Below, one piece after another: positions 17,235-26,290 of a stretch of DNA of 64,000 bases; position 1 is the first letter of the stretch; the number at the start of each line of letters is the position of its first letter. The stretch covers positions 1 to 64,000 of the forward strand of contig NZ_QCZH01000011.1 of assembly GCF_003097655.1 (NCBI RefSeq), given 5' to 3'. The notes under the pieces are model-generated. The model was not told the DNA's origin. It saw nothing but the letters and a program-made list of their open reading frames with translations, and searched no databases. The translations under genes were made by a program, and so were the position numbers. This stretch comes from Flavobacterium laiguense. Lineage in GTDB: Bacteria > Bacteroidota > Bacteroidia > Flavobacteriales > Flavobacteriaceae.

Positions 17235-17528
17235 TTAGCTCTCATACAGTTTAAGTCTATTTTTTATTGTAATTAAATCTTTCTCCAAACGGTCTATTTT
17301 TTGCAAAAGATTAAAAACTACATCAATTCCTTCGGGATTTACTTCCAATTCATGATGCAACCGTATCATTCGCTCTATATCCTTTATTTGCTCTTCTCGA
17401 ATATAAGGTGATTGCTCAATGATTTCAATTTCAATCAAACCAATTTCGCTAAGATGGGTAAAGAAAGGAAGCTCGACTTGATAGTGAGAGCTAACCGTTT
17501 TTAAAAGGATTAAGTGATCCGTTTTCAT
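17235..17528 (-). CDS. cbpM: chaperone modulator CbpM-like
   Basis: This 97-residue MerR-helix-like protein inhibits the co-chaperone CbpA in species where it has been studied. It has [21 protein letters not shown] strands (here [16 protein letters not shown]) followed by a coiled-coil helix, [18 protein letters not shown]. Its start overlaps the CbpA stop by 4 bp (ATGA), so the two are translationally coupled. It ends the long minus-strand cluster. Confidence 0.85.
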   Translation of the reverse strand: MKTDHLILLKTVSSHYQVELPFFTHLSEIGLIEIEIIEQSPYIREEQIKDIERMIRLHHELEVNPEGIDVVFNLLQKIDRLEKDLITIKNRLKLYES

Positions 17529-18430
17529 ATCGTTCTAAGCTTTGATAGTTCTGTAAATAACTCTTTTTCCTTTTCGGTTAGGTTTGTGGGTATCCTAATT
17601 TGATAGGAAATGTACAAATCCCCAAATTCCCCTTCTTTTTTATAGATCGGGAAACCTTTTCCTTTTAGTTTTACTTTGGTACCATTTTGGGTTCCCGGCT
17701 TAACGGTCAATTTTACTTTTCCGTCAAATGTGTTGGCTGTTATTTCTCCTCCTAAAATGGCTGTGTATAAATCTATATCAACTGTGGAATAGAGATTGTG
17801 TTTGTCGAGTTTAAAATTAGTATGATTTGCTATGCCAAAGGTAAGATACAAATCACCTTTGGGCCCACCATTGGCACCTTCACCACCTTGCCCGCTTATT
17901 TTTATGATCTGACCGTTTTCGACTCCCGCAGGAATGGTCAATCTTATATTTTTCCCATTTATTGTTAAGGTACGTTTGTGAGTGGTATAGACGTCTTTTA
18001 AGTCAAGGTGCAATTCGGCATTCAAATCTTGACCTTTAAAAGCAGCGGTTTGACGGCTACGGCTGCGTGCTCCTCCACCAAACATGGACTCAAAAAAATC
18101 AGAATAGTCTCCGCCGCCACTGAAACCACCGCCGCCAAACCCACCTTGTTGTCCTCCTCGTTGGTATTGTTGCTGTTGTTGTCTTGCTTTTTCGTATTCT
18201 TCCCCATGCTCCCAGTTTTCACCATACTGATCGTATTTTTTACGATTCTCGGGATTGCTCAACACCTCATTGGCTTCGTTGAGTTCTTTGAATTTTCTTT
18301 CGGCTTCTTTGTCGTTGGGATTTAAATCGGGATGGTATTTACGTGCCAATTTTCGGTACGCTTTTTTGATATCGGCTTCCGATGCACTTTTATCCACTTC
18401 TAAAATTTTATAATAGTCTATAAATGCCAT
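17525..18430 (-). CDS. cbpA: DnaJ-family co-chaperone CbpA
   Basis: This 301-residue protein has a J domain (residues 1-70) with the HPD motif in [10 protein letters not shown], a Gln/Gly-rich linker (about 85-115) and two C-terminal substrate-binding beta domains. It lacks the zinc-finger Cys repeats of DnaJ, which makes it CbpA-type. It stimulates DnaK ATPase and can bind DNA in E. coli. The downstream CbpM overlaps by 4 bp. Its place at the end of the PEP synthase-formate-pyruvate cluster suggests a stress-linked operon. Confidence 0.92.
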   Translation of the reverse strand: MAFIDYYKILEVDKSASEADIKKAYRKLARKYHPDLNPNDKEAERKFKELNEANEVLSNPENRKKYDQYGENWEHGEEYEKARQQQQQYQRGGQQGGFGGGGFSGGGDYSDFFESMFGGGARSRSRQTAAFKGQDLNAELHLDLKDVYTTHKRTLTINGKNIRLTIPAGVENGQIIKISGQGGEGANGGPKGDLYLTFGIANHTNFKLDKHNLYSTVDIDLYTAILGGEITANTFDGKVKLTVKPGTQNGTKVKLKGKGFPIYKKEGEFGDLYISYQIRIPTNLTEKEKELFTELSKLRTI

Positions 18431-18616
18431 TTTACTTCGTTTATCTAATTTGAATTATGATGTGAATACCCTTCTTGGGCAACAGAAAAAAACAGAAATA
18501 TCAACTGGAAATAAGATAATTGCACACTCAAATTTAATCATTTTTTTAATATTAAAAGGCGGACAGGGTGTTTTATTGCAGGATGTTGTTAAGCAACAAA
18601 TAAGTATTATTTTTTA

Positions 18617-19753
18617 CTAATTATTGAATCTATGATAAGGCAAATAGGTAACGATAATTTCGATTATTCTTGTCATTCGATACGAAAACCAATTAATCAG
18701 TTTTGAAGATACACTACTCTTTAATTTAAGGGTTTCGGGAGTAATTTTTTGGGATTGCGAAATAATATCGCTGAGCAATACTTGAAATTCTTTAGAAAAC
18801 TGTTCCGAATAAATTGCTACATCCATCTCGACACTTGCGTAAGAACTCAAATTATTGAGATTAAAAGAGCCGATGGTCGTCCATTTTCCATCTACTACCA
18901 TCGCTTTTCCGTGCAAAACAGAATGATTCCATTCATACAGTTCCATATTGTATCGAAAAAGTTTCGCATATAAATAACAAGTAGCCCGTCGAACCATTGG
19001 AACATCTGATATTCCCGATAAAATCAATTTGATTTGCACTTTATTTTTGGATGCTATTTTCAAGGCCTGAATTATTTTCCTGCCAGGCAAAAAATAACTT
19101 CCCACTATAATTATTTCTTTTTCGGCATTACGGATCGATTTTATATACGCTCCTGTAATTTCCTTTTTTCTTTTTAACCAATCATTTTGAAGAAAAGCTA
19201 CATATCCTTCTTCGGGAATCGAAACTATTGGTATTATTTTCCTTTCCTTTTTTAAATAAACTGCCCTGCAAAACTCTTGTAACGGTTCTCCTATTTTCCC
19301 ATTCAGCTCAACTGCAAAATCCAACCAAGGCAATTCTCTCTCTGTTCCCCTGTATTTATTGGCAATATTAATACCTCCAATCAGCACCGTTTTTGCATCG
19401 GAAACAATTACTTTATTATGCAATCTCCTGCCGATATAAAAAGAACTTGCTGAAAACATGGGCGAAAAAAAACGAAAGTTAATCCCCATTTCTTTCAGTT
19501 CACTTATTGTTTTTGAAGAAAACGAAAAAGAACCAAAACCATCCAATACAATGTATATTTTGACATTGCGTAGTGCGGCTTCCTTTAGAGCGGTTAGAAT
19601 TCTGCTTCCTGTTTCATCCTCATCGAAAATATAGATCTGAATATGAATTTCTGTTTTAGCATCAGCGATAATCTGTTCCAGACGCGAAAAATAATGGGCA
19701 CCGCTATGAACAAGGCTCATACTTTCTATAGCATTAATTGACTCAGTATCCAT
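18617..19753 (-). CDS. phospholipase D-like/cardiolipin synthase family protein
   Basis: This 378-residue protein has two HKD half-sites: HNKVIVSDAKTVLIGG (around residue 112) and HGKAMVVDGKWTTIGS (around 285). Both keep H, K and D, so the active site looks intact. It has no N-terminal transmembrane pair, unlike E. coli ClsA, and resembles ClsB-type soluble or peripheral enzymes. It probably makes cardiolipin or transfers phosphatidyl groups. It overlaps the end of the upstream site-2 protease gene by 11 bp. Confidence 0.88.
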   Translation of the reverse strand: MDTESINAIESMSLVHSGAHYFSRLEQIIADAKTEIHIQIYIFDEDETGSRILTALKEAALRNVKIYIVLDGFGSFSFSSKTISELKEMGINFRFFSPMFSASSFYIGRRLHNKVIVSDAKTVLIGGINIANKYRGTERELPWLDFAVELNGKIGEPLQEFCRAVYLKKERKIIPIVSIPEEGYVAFLQNDWLKRKKEITGAYIKSIRNAEKEIIIVGSYFLPGRKIIQALKIASKNKVQIKLILSGISDVPMVRRATCYLYAKLFRYNMELYEWNHSVLHGKAMVVDGKWTTIGSFNLNNLSSYASVEMDVAIYSEQFSKEFQVLLSDIISQSQKITPETLKLKSSVSSKLINWFSYRMTRIIEIIVTYLPYHRFNN

Positions 19754-20849
19754 TTGAATGGTTTTGTTTTGCTTTTATGGAATTGATCAAAATGAATTCA
19801 GAAACATTATCCGCATCCAAAATCCCTGTAAGCTGGTCGTTTTCATTGACAATTAAAACACTTGCCTTTTTTTCATACACCTGTTCAATTACTTTTTCTA
19901 ATGGAGTATTTATATCAATGTAAGCCAGACTTTTATCCATCACATTATAAATAAACTCCTCTTCTCCTTTTTCAGAAAGAGCTTTAATAATCTGATTTTT
20001 GTTTAATGTCCCCACGAGTCCTCCATTCTGGATTACCAAAAATTTCCTGTGTTCACTTTCCAGAAGTATGGCTATCGCTTTTTTAACTTTTTCATCTGCT
20101 CCAATAGTTTGATACTCCTTCATAACAACATCTCTTACGGTATATCCTTCGAGTAAATTTTTGAACTCTACCGATTCGGTTTCAACTTGAGCTGAAAAAA
20201 TAACAAACAAACCAATGAGAATCAAAAAAGGGTTAGAAAAAAACCCTATAAAAATAAATCCTACTGCTATAAATTGACCAACACGGGCTGCAATTTTAGT
20301 AGCTGTATTTCGGTCTAGTTTCAAAGCCAATAATGCCCTTAATACCCTTCCTCCATCCATAGGAAAAGCAGGAATTAAATTAAAAACCGCCAATGTCAAA
20401 TTTACAATGTAGAAATTTAAAAAAAAATTATGGGCATTTATACCTCCAGATAATTGAACCAACCATTCCTCTGAATTTTGGGGTATGGTAATAAAAAGTT
20501 GCGTTATAAATGCCAAAACAAAATTTACGATGGGTCCTGCGATCGCTACGATTAATTCTTCTGATGGATTTTCGGGTAATCTTTCTAAACGTGCAATTCC
20601 CCCAATGGGTAAAAGTGTAATGTCCTTGGTCTTTATATTGTATCTTTTTGCAGTCAGGGCATGCCCCAATTCATGCAAGAGAACGGTAATAAAAATGCAT
20701 AAAATAAATAATACTGACCATGCTATTTGCACAGAATTTTGCCCGTTTCTATAATTTATAAAAATAATAAACGCGATCAGTAGGGCAAATGTCCAGTGTA
20801 TAAATATGCTGATGCCCGCAATGGTTCCAAGTTTAAATAATCCTTTCAT
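19743..20849 (-). CDS. site-2 protease family (M50) with C-terminal CBS pair
   Basis: This 368-residue intramembrane metalloprotease has the zinc motif HELGH (around residue 60) and the second motif NLIPAFPMDGGR (around 155). About six helices fill residues 10-220. Two CBS domains (about 235-290 and 300-355) form a nucleotide-sensing module. This domain order matches the CBS-regulated S2P branch (SpoIVFB-like/Rip3-like). The ACP gene ends 6 bp upstream and the PLD gene overlaps downstream. The substrate is unknown; a membrane-bound regulator or lipid-linked protein is plausible. Confidence 0.92.
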   Translation of the reverse strand: MKGLFKLGTIAGISIFIHWTFALLIAFIIFINYRNGQNSVQIAWSVLFILCIFITVLLHELGHALTAKRYNIKTKDITLLPIGGIARLERLPENPSEELIVAIAGPIVNFVLAFITQLFITIPQNSEEWLVQLSGGINAHNFFLNFYIVNLTLAVFNLIPAFPMDGGRVLRALLALKLDRNTATKIAARVGQFIAVGFIFIGFFSNPFLILIGLFVIFSAQVETESVEFKNLLEGYTVRDVVMKEYQTIGADEKVKKAIAILLESEHRKFLVIQNGGLVGTLNKNQIIKALSEKGEEEFIYNVMDKSLAYIDINTPLEKVIEQVYEKKASVLIVNENDQLTGILDADNVSEFILINSIKAKQNHSNGY

Positions 20850-20855
20850 TTTATT

Positions 20856-21101
20856 TTATTTTATTTTATTCATGATATAGGACAATAAATCACTTAACGT
20901 ATTTGTTTTTCCATAATCTTTCTCAGGAATTTCAATTCCCAACTTTTCGTTCAGCGCTATAATAAATTGTAAAGCATCAAAGGAATCGATCCCCAGAGTT
21001 TCCCGAATATTCTCATCGGGTTTCAATACTGAAGGCTCTGTATCTGGTGCTATTTTTTTTAATAACTGAAAAATATTTTTTTTAATCTCATCTTCATTCA
21101 T
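20856..21101 (-). CDS. stand-alone acyl carrier protein
   Basis: This 81-residue acidic four-helix protein carries the phosphopantetheine attachment motif GIDSFDALQF (Ser about residue 39). It differs from fatty acid synthase AcpP, which has the DSLDTVEL form, so it is a specialised carrier. Its start overlaps the E2 stop by 4 bp and the site-2 protease begins 6 bp downstream, so it is embedded in the 2-oxoacid dehydrogenase operon. The acyl group it carries is unknown; an acyl unit from the dehydrogenase or from the nearby acyl-CoA synthetase is possible. Confidence 0.9.
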   Translation of the reverse strand: MNEDEIKKNIFQLLKKIAPDTEPSVLKPDENIRETLGIDSFDALQFIIALNEKLGIEIPEKDYGKTNTLSDLLSYIMNKIK

Positions 21102-22273
21102 AATGATTCCGGTTTTTGTAAATTTCTAGCCAAAAGATTTAAAAACTGACTTCCCGTAAGTCCATCAGTGGCACGATGATCTCCCGCCAAAGTGGCATTA
21201 ACCACAGATCGAACACCCAACATTCCGTTTTCTGCAAAGGGCTGTTCCGAGATACTACCAAAACCTATAATAGCAACTTGTGGTGGATAAATTACCCCAA
21301 AAACAGCATCAGCGCCACCGTCACCCATACTGGTAAGTGTTATAGTGCCATCACTCAATTCAGAGCTTCTCAATTTCATGGCTCTTGCTCTAGGAATGAT
21401 ATCATTTAATGTTTGCATGATTTCATCAACGGTTTTCAAATCAGCCTGATGAATGGCAGGAACCATGATTCCACCATTATGCAATGCCACCACAAAACCA
21501 ATATTAATATCCTTTTTGGGCTTCAATCCATTGTCCCAAATGGCATTCAAATCTGGAAAATCCAACAATGTCTTCGCAATTGCTTTTATAAACAAAACAA
21601 CAGGAAGCAATCTCGACTGTACTTTTCGCTGTTCATTTGCTTCTTGCAACCAGGTCAAGGCTTTGGTCAAATCTATTTTTTTTTCCAGATAATAATGCGG
21701 AATCTCCCTATTGGATTTACTCATTGCTGCGGCTATTGCGGCACGAATCGCTTCGGAAGAGGCAACTGTTTTCTCTGTTTCAATTACCGTTTTTTCTTTA
21801 TCAATGACATCCCGTTGTGCGATGACATGCTCAACATCTTCTTTTGTAATTGCCCCATCAAATCCGCTACCTTTTATCTGAAAAAGTGCAATATGATGGT
21901 CTTCTGCCATTTTTTTGGCCAATGGAGAAGCTTTTATATGAATTTCTCTTTCTGCTTCCTGTGTAATCCCTTCTGTTGTTTTTTCTTGGATCGGATGCAA
22001 TTCGATTGGTTTTTCTTTTTTGGTTTCCAAAGAGACTTCAATCGGATCAATCAATGCCAATACAGTTCCCACAGGTACTTTGGTGCCTTCCTCAATCAAT
22101 AATTTTTCGATAATGCCTTCATCGAAAACTTCAATTTCAATGAGTCCTTTCTGTGTTTCCACTTCTGCGATAATGTCCCCTCGCTTCACTGAATCTCCTG
22201 TTCTTTTCTTCCATTCGATCAATGTACCGTCTTCCATGTCTGCACCCAAACTAGGCATTAAAAACTCAATCAT
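21098..22273 (-). CDS. 2-oxoacid dehydrogenase E2, lipoyl acyltransferase
   Basis: This 391-residue protein has one lipoyl domain (residues 1-78, lipoyl Lys in [12 protein letters not shown]), a peripheral subunit-binding domain (about 112-150, [13 protein letters not shown]) and an acyltransferase domain ending in [15 protein letters not shown], where H and D are catalytic. The ETQKG form instead of ETDKA recurs in acetoin dehydrogenase-like complexes, as I recall them. It transfers an acyl group from E1 to CoA. It overlaps E1beta by 8 bp and the ACP by 4 bp. No E3 gene lies in the window. Confidence 0.92.
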   Translation of the reverse strand: MIEFLMPSLGADMEDGTLIEWKKRTGDSVKRGDIIAEVETQKGLIEIEVFDEGIIEKLLIEEGTKVPVGTVLALIDPIEVSLETKKEKPIELHPIQEKTTEGITQEAEREIHIKASPLAKKMAEDHHIALFQIKGSGFDGAITKEDVEHVIAQRDVIDKEKTVIETEKTVASSEAIRAAIAAAMSKSNREIPHYYLEKKIDLTKALTWLQEANEQRKVQSRLLPVVLFIKAIAKTLLDFPDLNAIWDNGLKPKKDINIGFVVALHNGGIMVPAIHQADLKTVDEIMQTLNDIIPRARAMKLRSSELSDGTITLTSMGDGGADAVFGVIYPPQVAIIGFGSISEQPFAENGMLGVRSVVNATLAGDHRATDGLTGSQFLNLLARNLQKPESL

Positions 22274-23264
22274 GATGTATCATTTTTTTTACTGCATTTA
22301 CAATATCCTGTATTTGGGGAACGGCAGCTTCTTCCAGATGTGCCGGGTACGGTATAGGCACTTCAATGCCACATAACCTTAATACTGGAGCATCCAAATC
22401 ATAGAAAGTCTTTTCCATGATACGCGCGCTAACTTCTGAAGAAACACTTACCGAGCGCCAAGCATCTTCTACAATAATTGCCCGATGAGTTTTGGCTACC
22501 GAAGCCAGAAAAGTAAACTCGTCCAGTGGTCTTAAAACCCGCAAATCAATCACTTCAGCATCAATTCCAACTGTGGCTAATTCGGCAGCGGCATCGAGGC
22601 ATTTATAGACTCCGATTCCATAAGTTATGATTGTAATGTCTTTCCCTTTTTTCAGCACTTTTGCTTTGCTGATATCAAGTATATCCGAATCAACAGCTAC
22701 TTCTTTTTCCAAATTGAGCATTCCCGTGTATTCAAATAGCACTACAGGATCTGGACTTAGCAATGCCAAACGCAGCATGCCTCGAGCATCTTCATGAGTC
22801 CCCGCAGACAAAACAACCAAGCCTGGGATATGTGCGTAAAAAGGTTCCCAGCTATGCGAATGTTGGGCACCTAATTGCTTACTAATGCCACAACCCATCC
22901 GAATTACAAGCGGAACATGCAATTGTCCTCCCGACATGTGTTGTAGAGTAGCCGCATTATTTACAATTTGATCCATGGCCAGCAAACTGAAATTGACGGT
23001 CATTACCTCAACAATTGGTTTCATTCCAGCCAAAGCAGCACCAATTCCAGCACCTACAAAACCCGATTCAGAAAGAGGTACATCCATAATGCGTTCCTCG
23101 CCAAATTCCTGTAATAATCCTTTGCTTACCGCAAAAGCGCCTCCGTAACGTCCCACATCTTCACCCATCAAAAAAACGTCTTTATCATTTTGTAACGCTT
23201 CGCGAATGCCTTGTTTTAAAGCTTCACGGTACGTAAGGGTTGTATTCATAACAGGATTTTCCAT
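22266..23264 (-). CDS. 2-oxoacid dehydrogenase E1 beta subunit
   Basis: This 332-residue protein is the beta half of an alpha2beta2 thiamine-diphosphate dehydrogenase. Conserved segments include [20 protein letters not shown] (split: FLMGEDVG, around residue 31), [16 protein letters not shown], and [11 protein letters not shown] near residue 235. The [13 protein letters not shown] region matches pyruvate or acetoin-type members. It starts 12 bp after E1alpha and overlaps E2. Substrate choice among pyruvate, acetoin and 2-oxobutyrate cannot be set from sequence alone. Confidence 0.92.
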   Translation of the reverse strand: MENPVMNTTLTYREALKQGIREALQNDKDVFLMGEDVGRYGGAFAVSKGLLQEFGEERIMDVPLSESGFVGAGIGAALAGMKPIVEVMTVNFSLLAMDQIVNNAATLQHMSGGQLHVPLVIRMGCGISKQLGAQHSHSWEPFYAHIPGLVVLSAGTHEDARGMLRLALLSPDPVVLFEYTGMLNLEKEVAVDSDILDISKAKVLKKGKDITIITYGIGVYKCLDAAAELATVGIDAEVIDLRVLRPLDEFTFLASVAKTHRAIIVEDAWRSVSVSSEVSARIMEKTFYDLDAPVLRLCGIEVPIPYPAHLEEAAVPQIQDIVNAVKKMIHHD

Positions 23265-23276
23265 GGATGTTTTTTT

Positions 23277-24266
23277 TTATTTTTCGCTGTAAATAAATTT
23301 AGTCAATTGTTCTAATGGCTCCCATGTTCCCGCTTCCGCAAAATCTACTGCCATCTGGATTTTGTGCTCTATTTTTTGCTCCATTAGCTCTATTTCACTT
23401 TCTGAAATCCATCCCTTTTGCAAAAGAAATTGTTGGTATTGTGGTATGGGATCTCTTTTTTTCCATTCGTCCACTTCGGTTTTTTCTCGGTATAATTCGG
23501 CGTCAAACATAGAGTGCGCTCTAAACCGATACGTATTACAAACCAACAAGTATGGTTTCTCTTCGCTTCTAACTTTTTTAACCGCTTTATTGGCTGCTTC
23601 TATAACAGCCCGCAAATCCATTCCATCCACCGCAGCAGATTCTATACCATAAGTCGTTCCTTTTTTTTCGATATCTGTCATCGCATGGGAATACTTTAAG
23701 GCGGTGCCCATAGCATACAAATTATTTTCACAAACAAACAAAACCGGAACTTTCCATAGAGCGGCCAGATTTAGGGCTTCATGAAATTCTCCTTCGGCAG
23801 CGGCGCCTTCACCAAAAAAACAGCAGGTAATGTTTGTTTTCTTTTGTTTTTTGGATGCCAATGCCATTCCCACAGCTATGGGAAGATGACCACAAACAAT
23901 GGCATTACCACCGAAAAAGTTTTTTGAGATATCAAACAAATGCATTGAACCGCCTCTCCCACGACTACAGCCTTCTAGTTTGCCATACATTTCGGCCATT
24001 ATAACATCGGCATCAATTCCTCTAGCCAAAGCATGACCATGTTCCCGATATGTAGCCAATACATTGTCATCGTCATTTAAAGCTTGTATTACCCCTACTG
24101 CCACGGCTTCTTCACCAATATATAAATGAAGAAATCCTCTAATTTTGGCTTTAGAATATTGTTCGGCGGCTTTTTCTTCAAACCGTCTTATGAGCAGCAT
24201 TTGATATAAGAGTAAGAGCCCTTTCTTCTCATTTATCTGAACAGTTTTTATATCAGATTGTAGCAT
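23277..24266 (-). CDS. 2-oxoacid dehydrogenase E1 alpha subunit
   Basis: This 329-residue thiamine-diphosphate enzyme carries the cofactor motif FFGEGAAAEGEFHEALNLA ... CENN (around residues 148-180). The phosphorylation-loop region FRAHSMFDAELYR is typical of pyruvate and acetoin dehydrogenases. The upstream 128-bp gap to acsA may hold an internal promoter. With E1beta and E2 it forms a full decarboxylating core, using an E3 made elsewhere. Confidence 0.92.
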   Translation of the reverse strand: MLQSDIKTVQINEKKGLLLLYQMLLIRRFEEKAAEQYSKAKIRGFLHLYIGEEAVAVGVIQALNDDDNVLATYREHGHALARGIDADVIMAEMYGKLEGCSRGRGGSMHLFDISKNFFGGNAIVCGHLPIAVGMALASKKQKKTNITCCFFGEGAAAEGEFHEALNLAALWKVPVLFVCENNLYAMGTALKYSHAMTDIEKKGTTYGIESAAVDGMDLRAVIEAANKAVKKVRSEEKPYLLVCNTYRFRAHSMFDAELYREKTEVDEWKKRDPIPQYQQFLLQKGWISESEIELMEQKIEHKIQMAVDFAEAGTWEPLEQLTKFIYSEK

Positions 24267-24394
24267 GTTATTTTATTTTTATAGTCCAAATGCATAATAA
24301 TAGTAAGTAGGGTCATTTGTCTATTTCCCTAATGCATAACAACTCAACTTTTCGGTTGAAATTGATTTTAATTTTCACTTTATCTCTAAAGACC

Positions 24395-26128
24395 TCAAGA
24401 TTGCTCCAAAGTTGAAATATCTCCTTCGGGAAGTCCGAGTTCACGCGCTTTCAATAATCTCCGCAAAATTTTTCCGCTTCGGGTTTTGGGAATGCTTTCC
24501 ACAAATTCAATTTCTTTGGGAGCCACGGCGGGTCCCATTAGTTTTCTGGCAAAACCCATAATATCCATTCGGATTTCCTCATTGGATTCTATACCGCTTT
24601 TCAAAACCACGAATGCTTTGACCAACTCTCCAATTATAGGGTCAGGTTTACCAATAACAGCAGCTTCGGCAACTGCTGGATGTCGCATTAGCGTGCTTTC
24701 AACCTCAAAAGGGCCAACCATATGTCCCGAAGTTTTGATAATGTCATCGGCACGACCGATAAACCAGAAATATCCATCAGCATCTTTTTTGGCCAAATCA
24801 CCGCTTAGATACCATTCGCCAATAAAACATTTATTGTACCGTTCTTCTTCATGCAAATACCCCCGAAAAAGAGAGGGAAATCCTTTTTTCAAAACCAGAT
24901 GCCCTTGAATATTGGGTTCAGTAATAAATTTTAATTCTTTATCATTTATTTCGGCAATGGCTATTTCAACCCCAGGAAGCGGTTTTCCCATCGATCCGGG
25001 TTTTACTGTCATCGATGGGTAATTGGCAATCATAATTCCACCCGTTTCGGTTTGCCACCAATTATCGAGAATTGGAATTCCGAAATTTTCCTGACCCCAG
25101 ATCACGGCTTCTGCATGAAGTGGTTCTCCTACACTTAGAATTAGTCGAAGGTCCTCAAGATGGTATTCTTCACATGGTTTAATTTCCAATCGCATTAATC
25201 GTCTGATGGCCGTTGGAGCCGTGTACCAAATCGAAATTTTATGTTCTTCCAGAATCGAATACCATCTTATGGCATCAAATTCTTCTTCGTCTATAATACT
25301 GGTAACCCCATGAAGCAAAGGAGTAATTATTCCATACGAAGTTCCCGTTACCCAACCTGGGTCTGCGGTACACCAATAGCGATCACCTTCGTGAAAATCA
25401 AGCACATATTTTCCAGTGGCATAATGGGTAAGTACGGCTTGATGCACGTGCAATACCCCTTTGGGCATACCGGTTGTTCCACTGGTAAAATGCAGTAATG
25501 CCGCGTCTTCGGGATTGGTTTCCGGTATGCTAAATTCGGCACTGGCTTGTTCCATAAGTTTAGGAAAAGACATTATTTGCGCTGAGAAATGTTCGCTAGC
25601 GTCTGTTAGAATAATGAACCGAAGCGAGGGAAGTCTTTCCAATAATGGTTTTATTTTTTTTTCAAATAAAAGAGAAGTGGTCACCAAAACTGTAGCATCG
25701 CCCCTACTCAACCTTTGGAAAACAGGATCTGGTCCAAAAACCGAAAATAACGGACAAAAAACAGCTGTATATTTTAATGTTCCCAAAGCTGTTGTATATA
25801 ATTCAGGGACTCTTCCGGCAAAGGAAAAAACGCGTTCTCCTTTTTTAACCCCTAACTTTTGAAGTACATTCGCAAATTTGGAGGTCTGTTTTTGCAATTC
25901 ACCATAAGTGAGATCTTGAAAACTTCTGTCTTTTCGAATAAAACGAAGTGCAACCGTATCTTTTAAATGGGTTTGTGCATGGCGATCTATGGCTTCATGG
26001 GCTATATTCAATCCTTTCCCGTCAGGGAGCTCGTTTAATTCTTTGGCAATTTCATCCCATGAAAAAGAAGATTGTACTTTGTCATAATTCGAAAGATGGT
26101 GATCAATATTCTTTTTGATGGAAATCAT
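24395..26128 (-). CDS. acsA: acetyl-CoA synthetase AcsA-like (AMP-forming)
   Basis: This 577-residue enzyme activates acetate or a short acid with ATP and CoA. The P-loop LLHFTSGTTGMPKGVLH lies around residue 208, the motif YWCTADPGWVTGTSYG around 250, and the C-terminal PKTRSGKILRR has the Lys that is acetylated in known Acs proteins. The length matches Bacillus AcsA rather than E. coli Acs (652). It is placed between formate dehydrogenase and the 2-oxoacid dehydrogenase genes. It may supply acyl-CoA to the same pathway. Confidence 0.9.
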   Translation of the reverse strand: MISIKKNIDHHLSNYDKVQSSFSWDEIAKELNELPDGKGLNIAHEAIDRHAQTHLKDTVALRFIRKDRSFQDLTYGELQKQTSKFANVLQKLGVKKGERVFSFAGRVPELYTTALGTLKYTAVFCPLFSVFGPDPVFQRLSRGDATVLVTTSLLFEKKIKPLLERLPSLRFIILTDASEHFSAQIMSFPKLMEQASAEFSIPETNPEDAALLHFTSGTTGMPKGVLHVHQAVLTHYATGKYVLDFHEGDRYWCTADPGWVTGTSYGIITPLLHGVTSIIDEEEFDAIRWYSILEEHKISIWYTAPTAIRRLMRLEIKPCEEYHLEDLRLILSVGEPLHAEAVIWGQENFGIPILDNWWQTETGGIMIANYPSMTVKPGSMGKPLPGVEIAIAEINDKELKFITEPNIQGHLVLKKGFPSLFRGYLHEEERYNKCFIGEWYLSGDLAKKDADGYFWFIGRADDIIKTSGHMVGPFEVESTLMRHPAVAEAAVIGKPDPIIGELVKAFVVLKSGIESNEEIRMDIMGFARKLMGPAVAPKEIEFVESIPKTRSGKILRRLLKARELGLPEGDISTLEQS

Positions 26129-26290
26129 ATTTTATTTTATAAAAATGGAACCAAATAAAATCTTAAAAACGTTCTTATTTACTGTACATTAACTATATAC
26201 AAGGAATGAAATTTGAAGAAAACAGGAAGACTTAAGGTTCCTTTTCTTTTGCCAATTAATTTTAAATTCACTTCATAAGCATGAATTCAA

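Noticed and set aside
21413..22102. 229-residue plus-strand open frame antisense to E2
   Set aside because: It is very rich in Phe, Cys and Asn and is complementary to a well-conserved E2 gene; it is a shadow.
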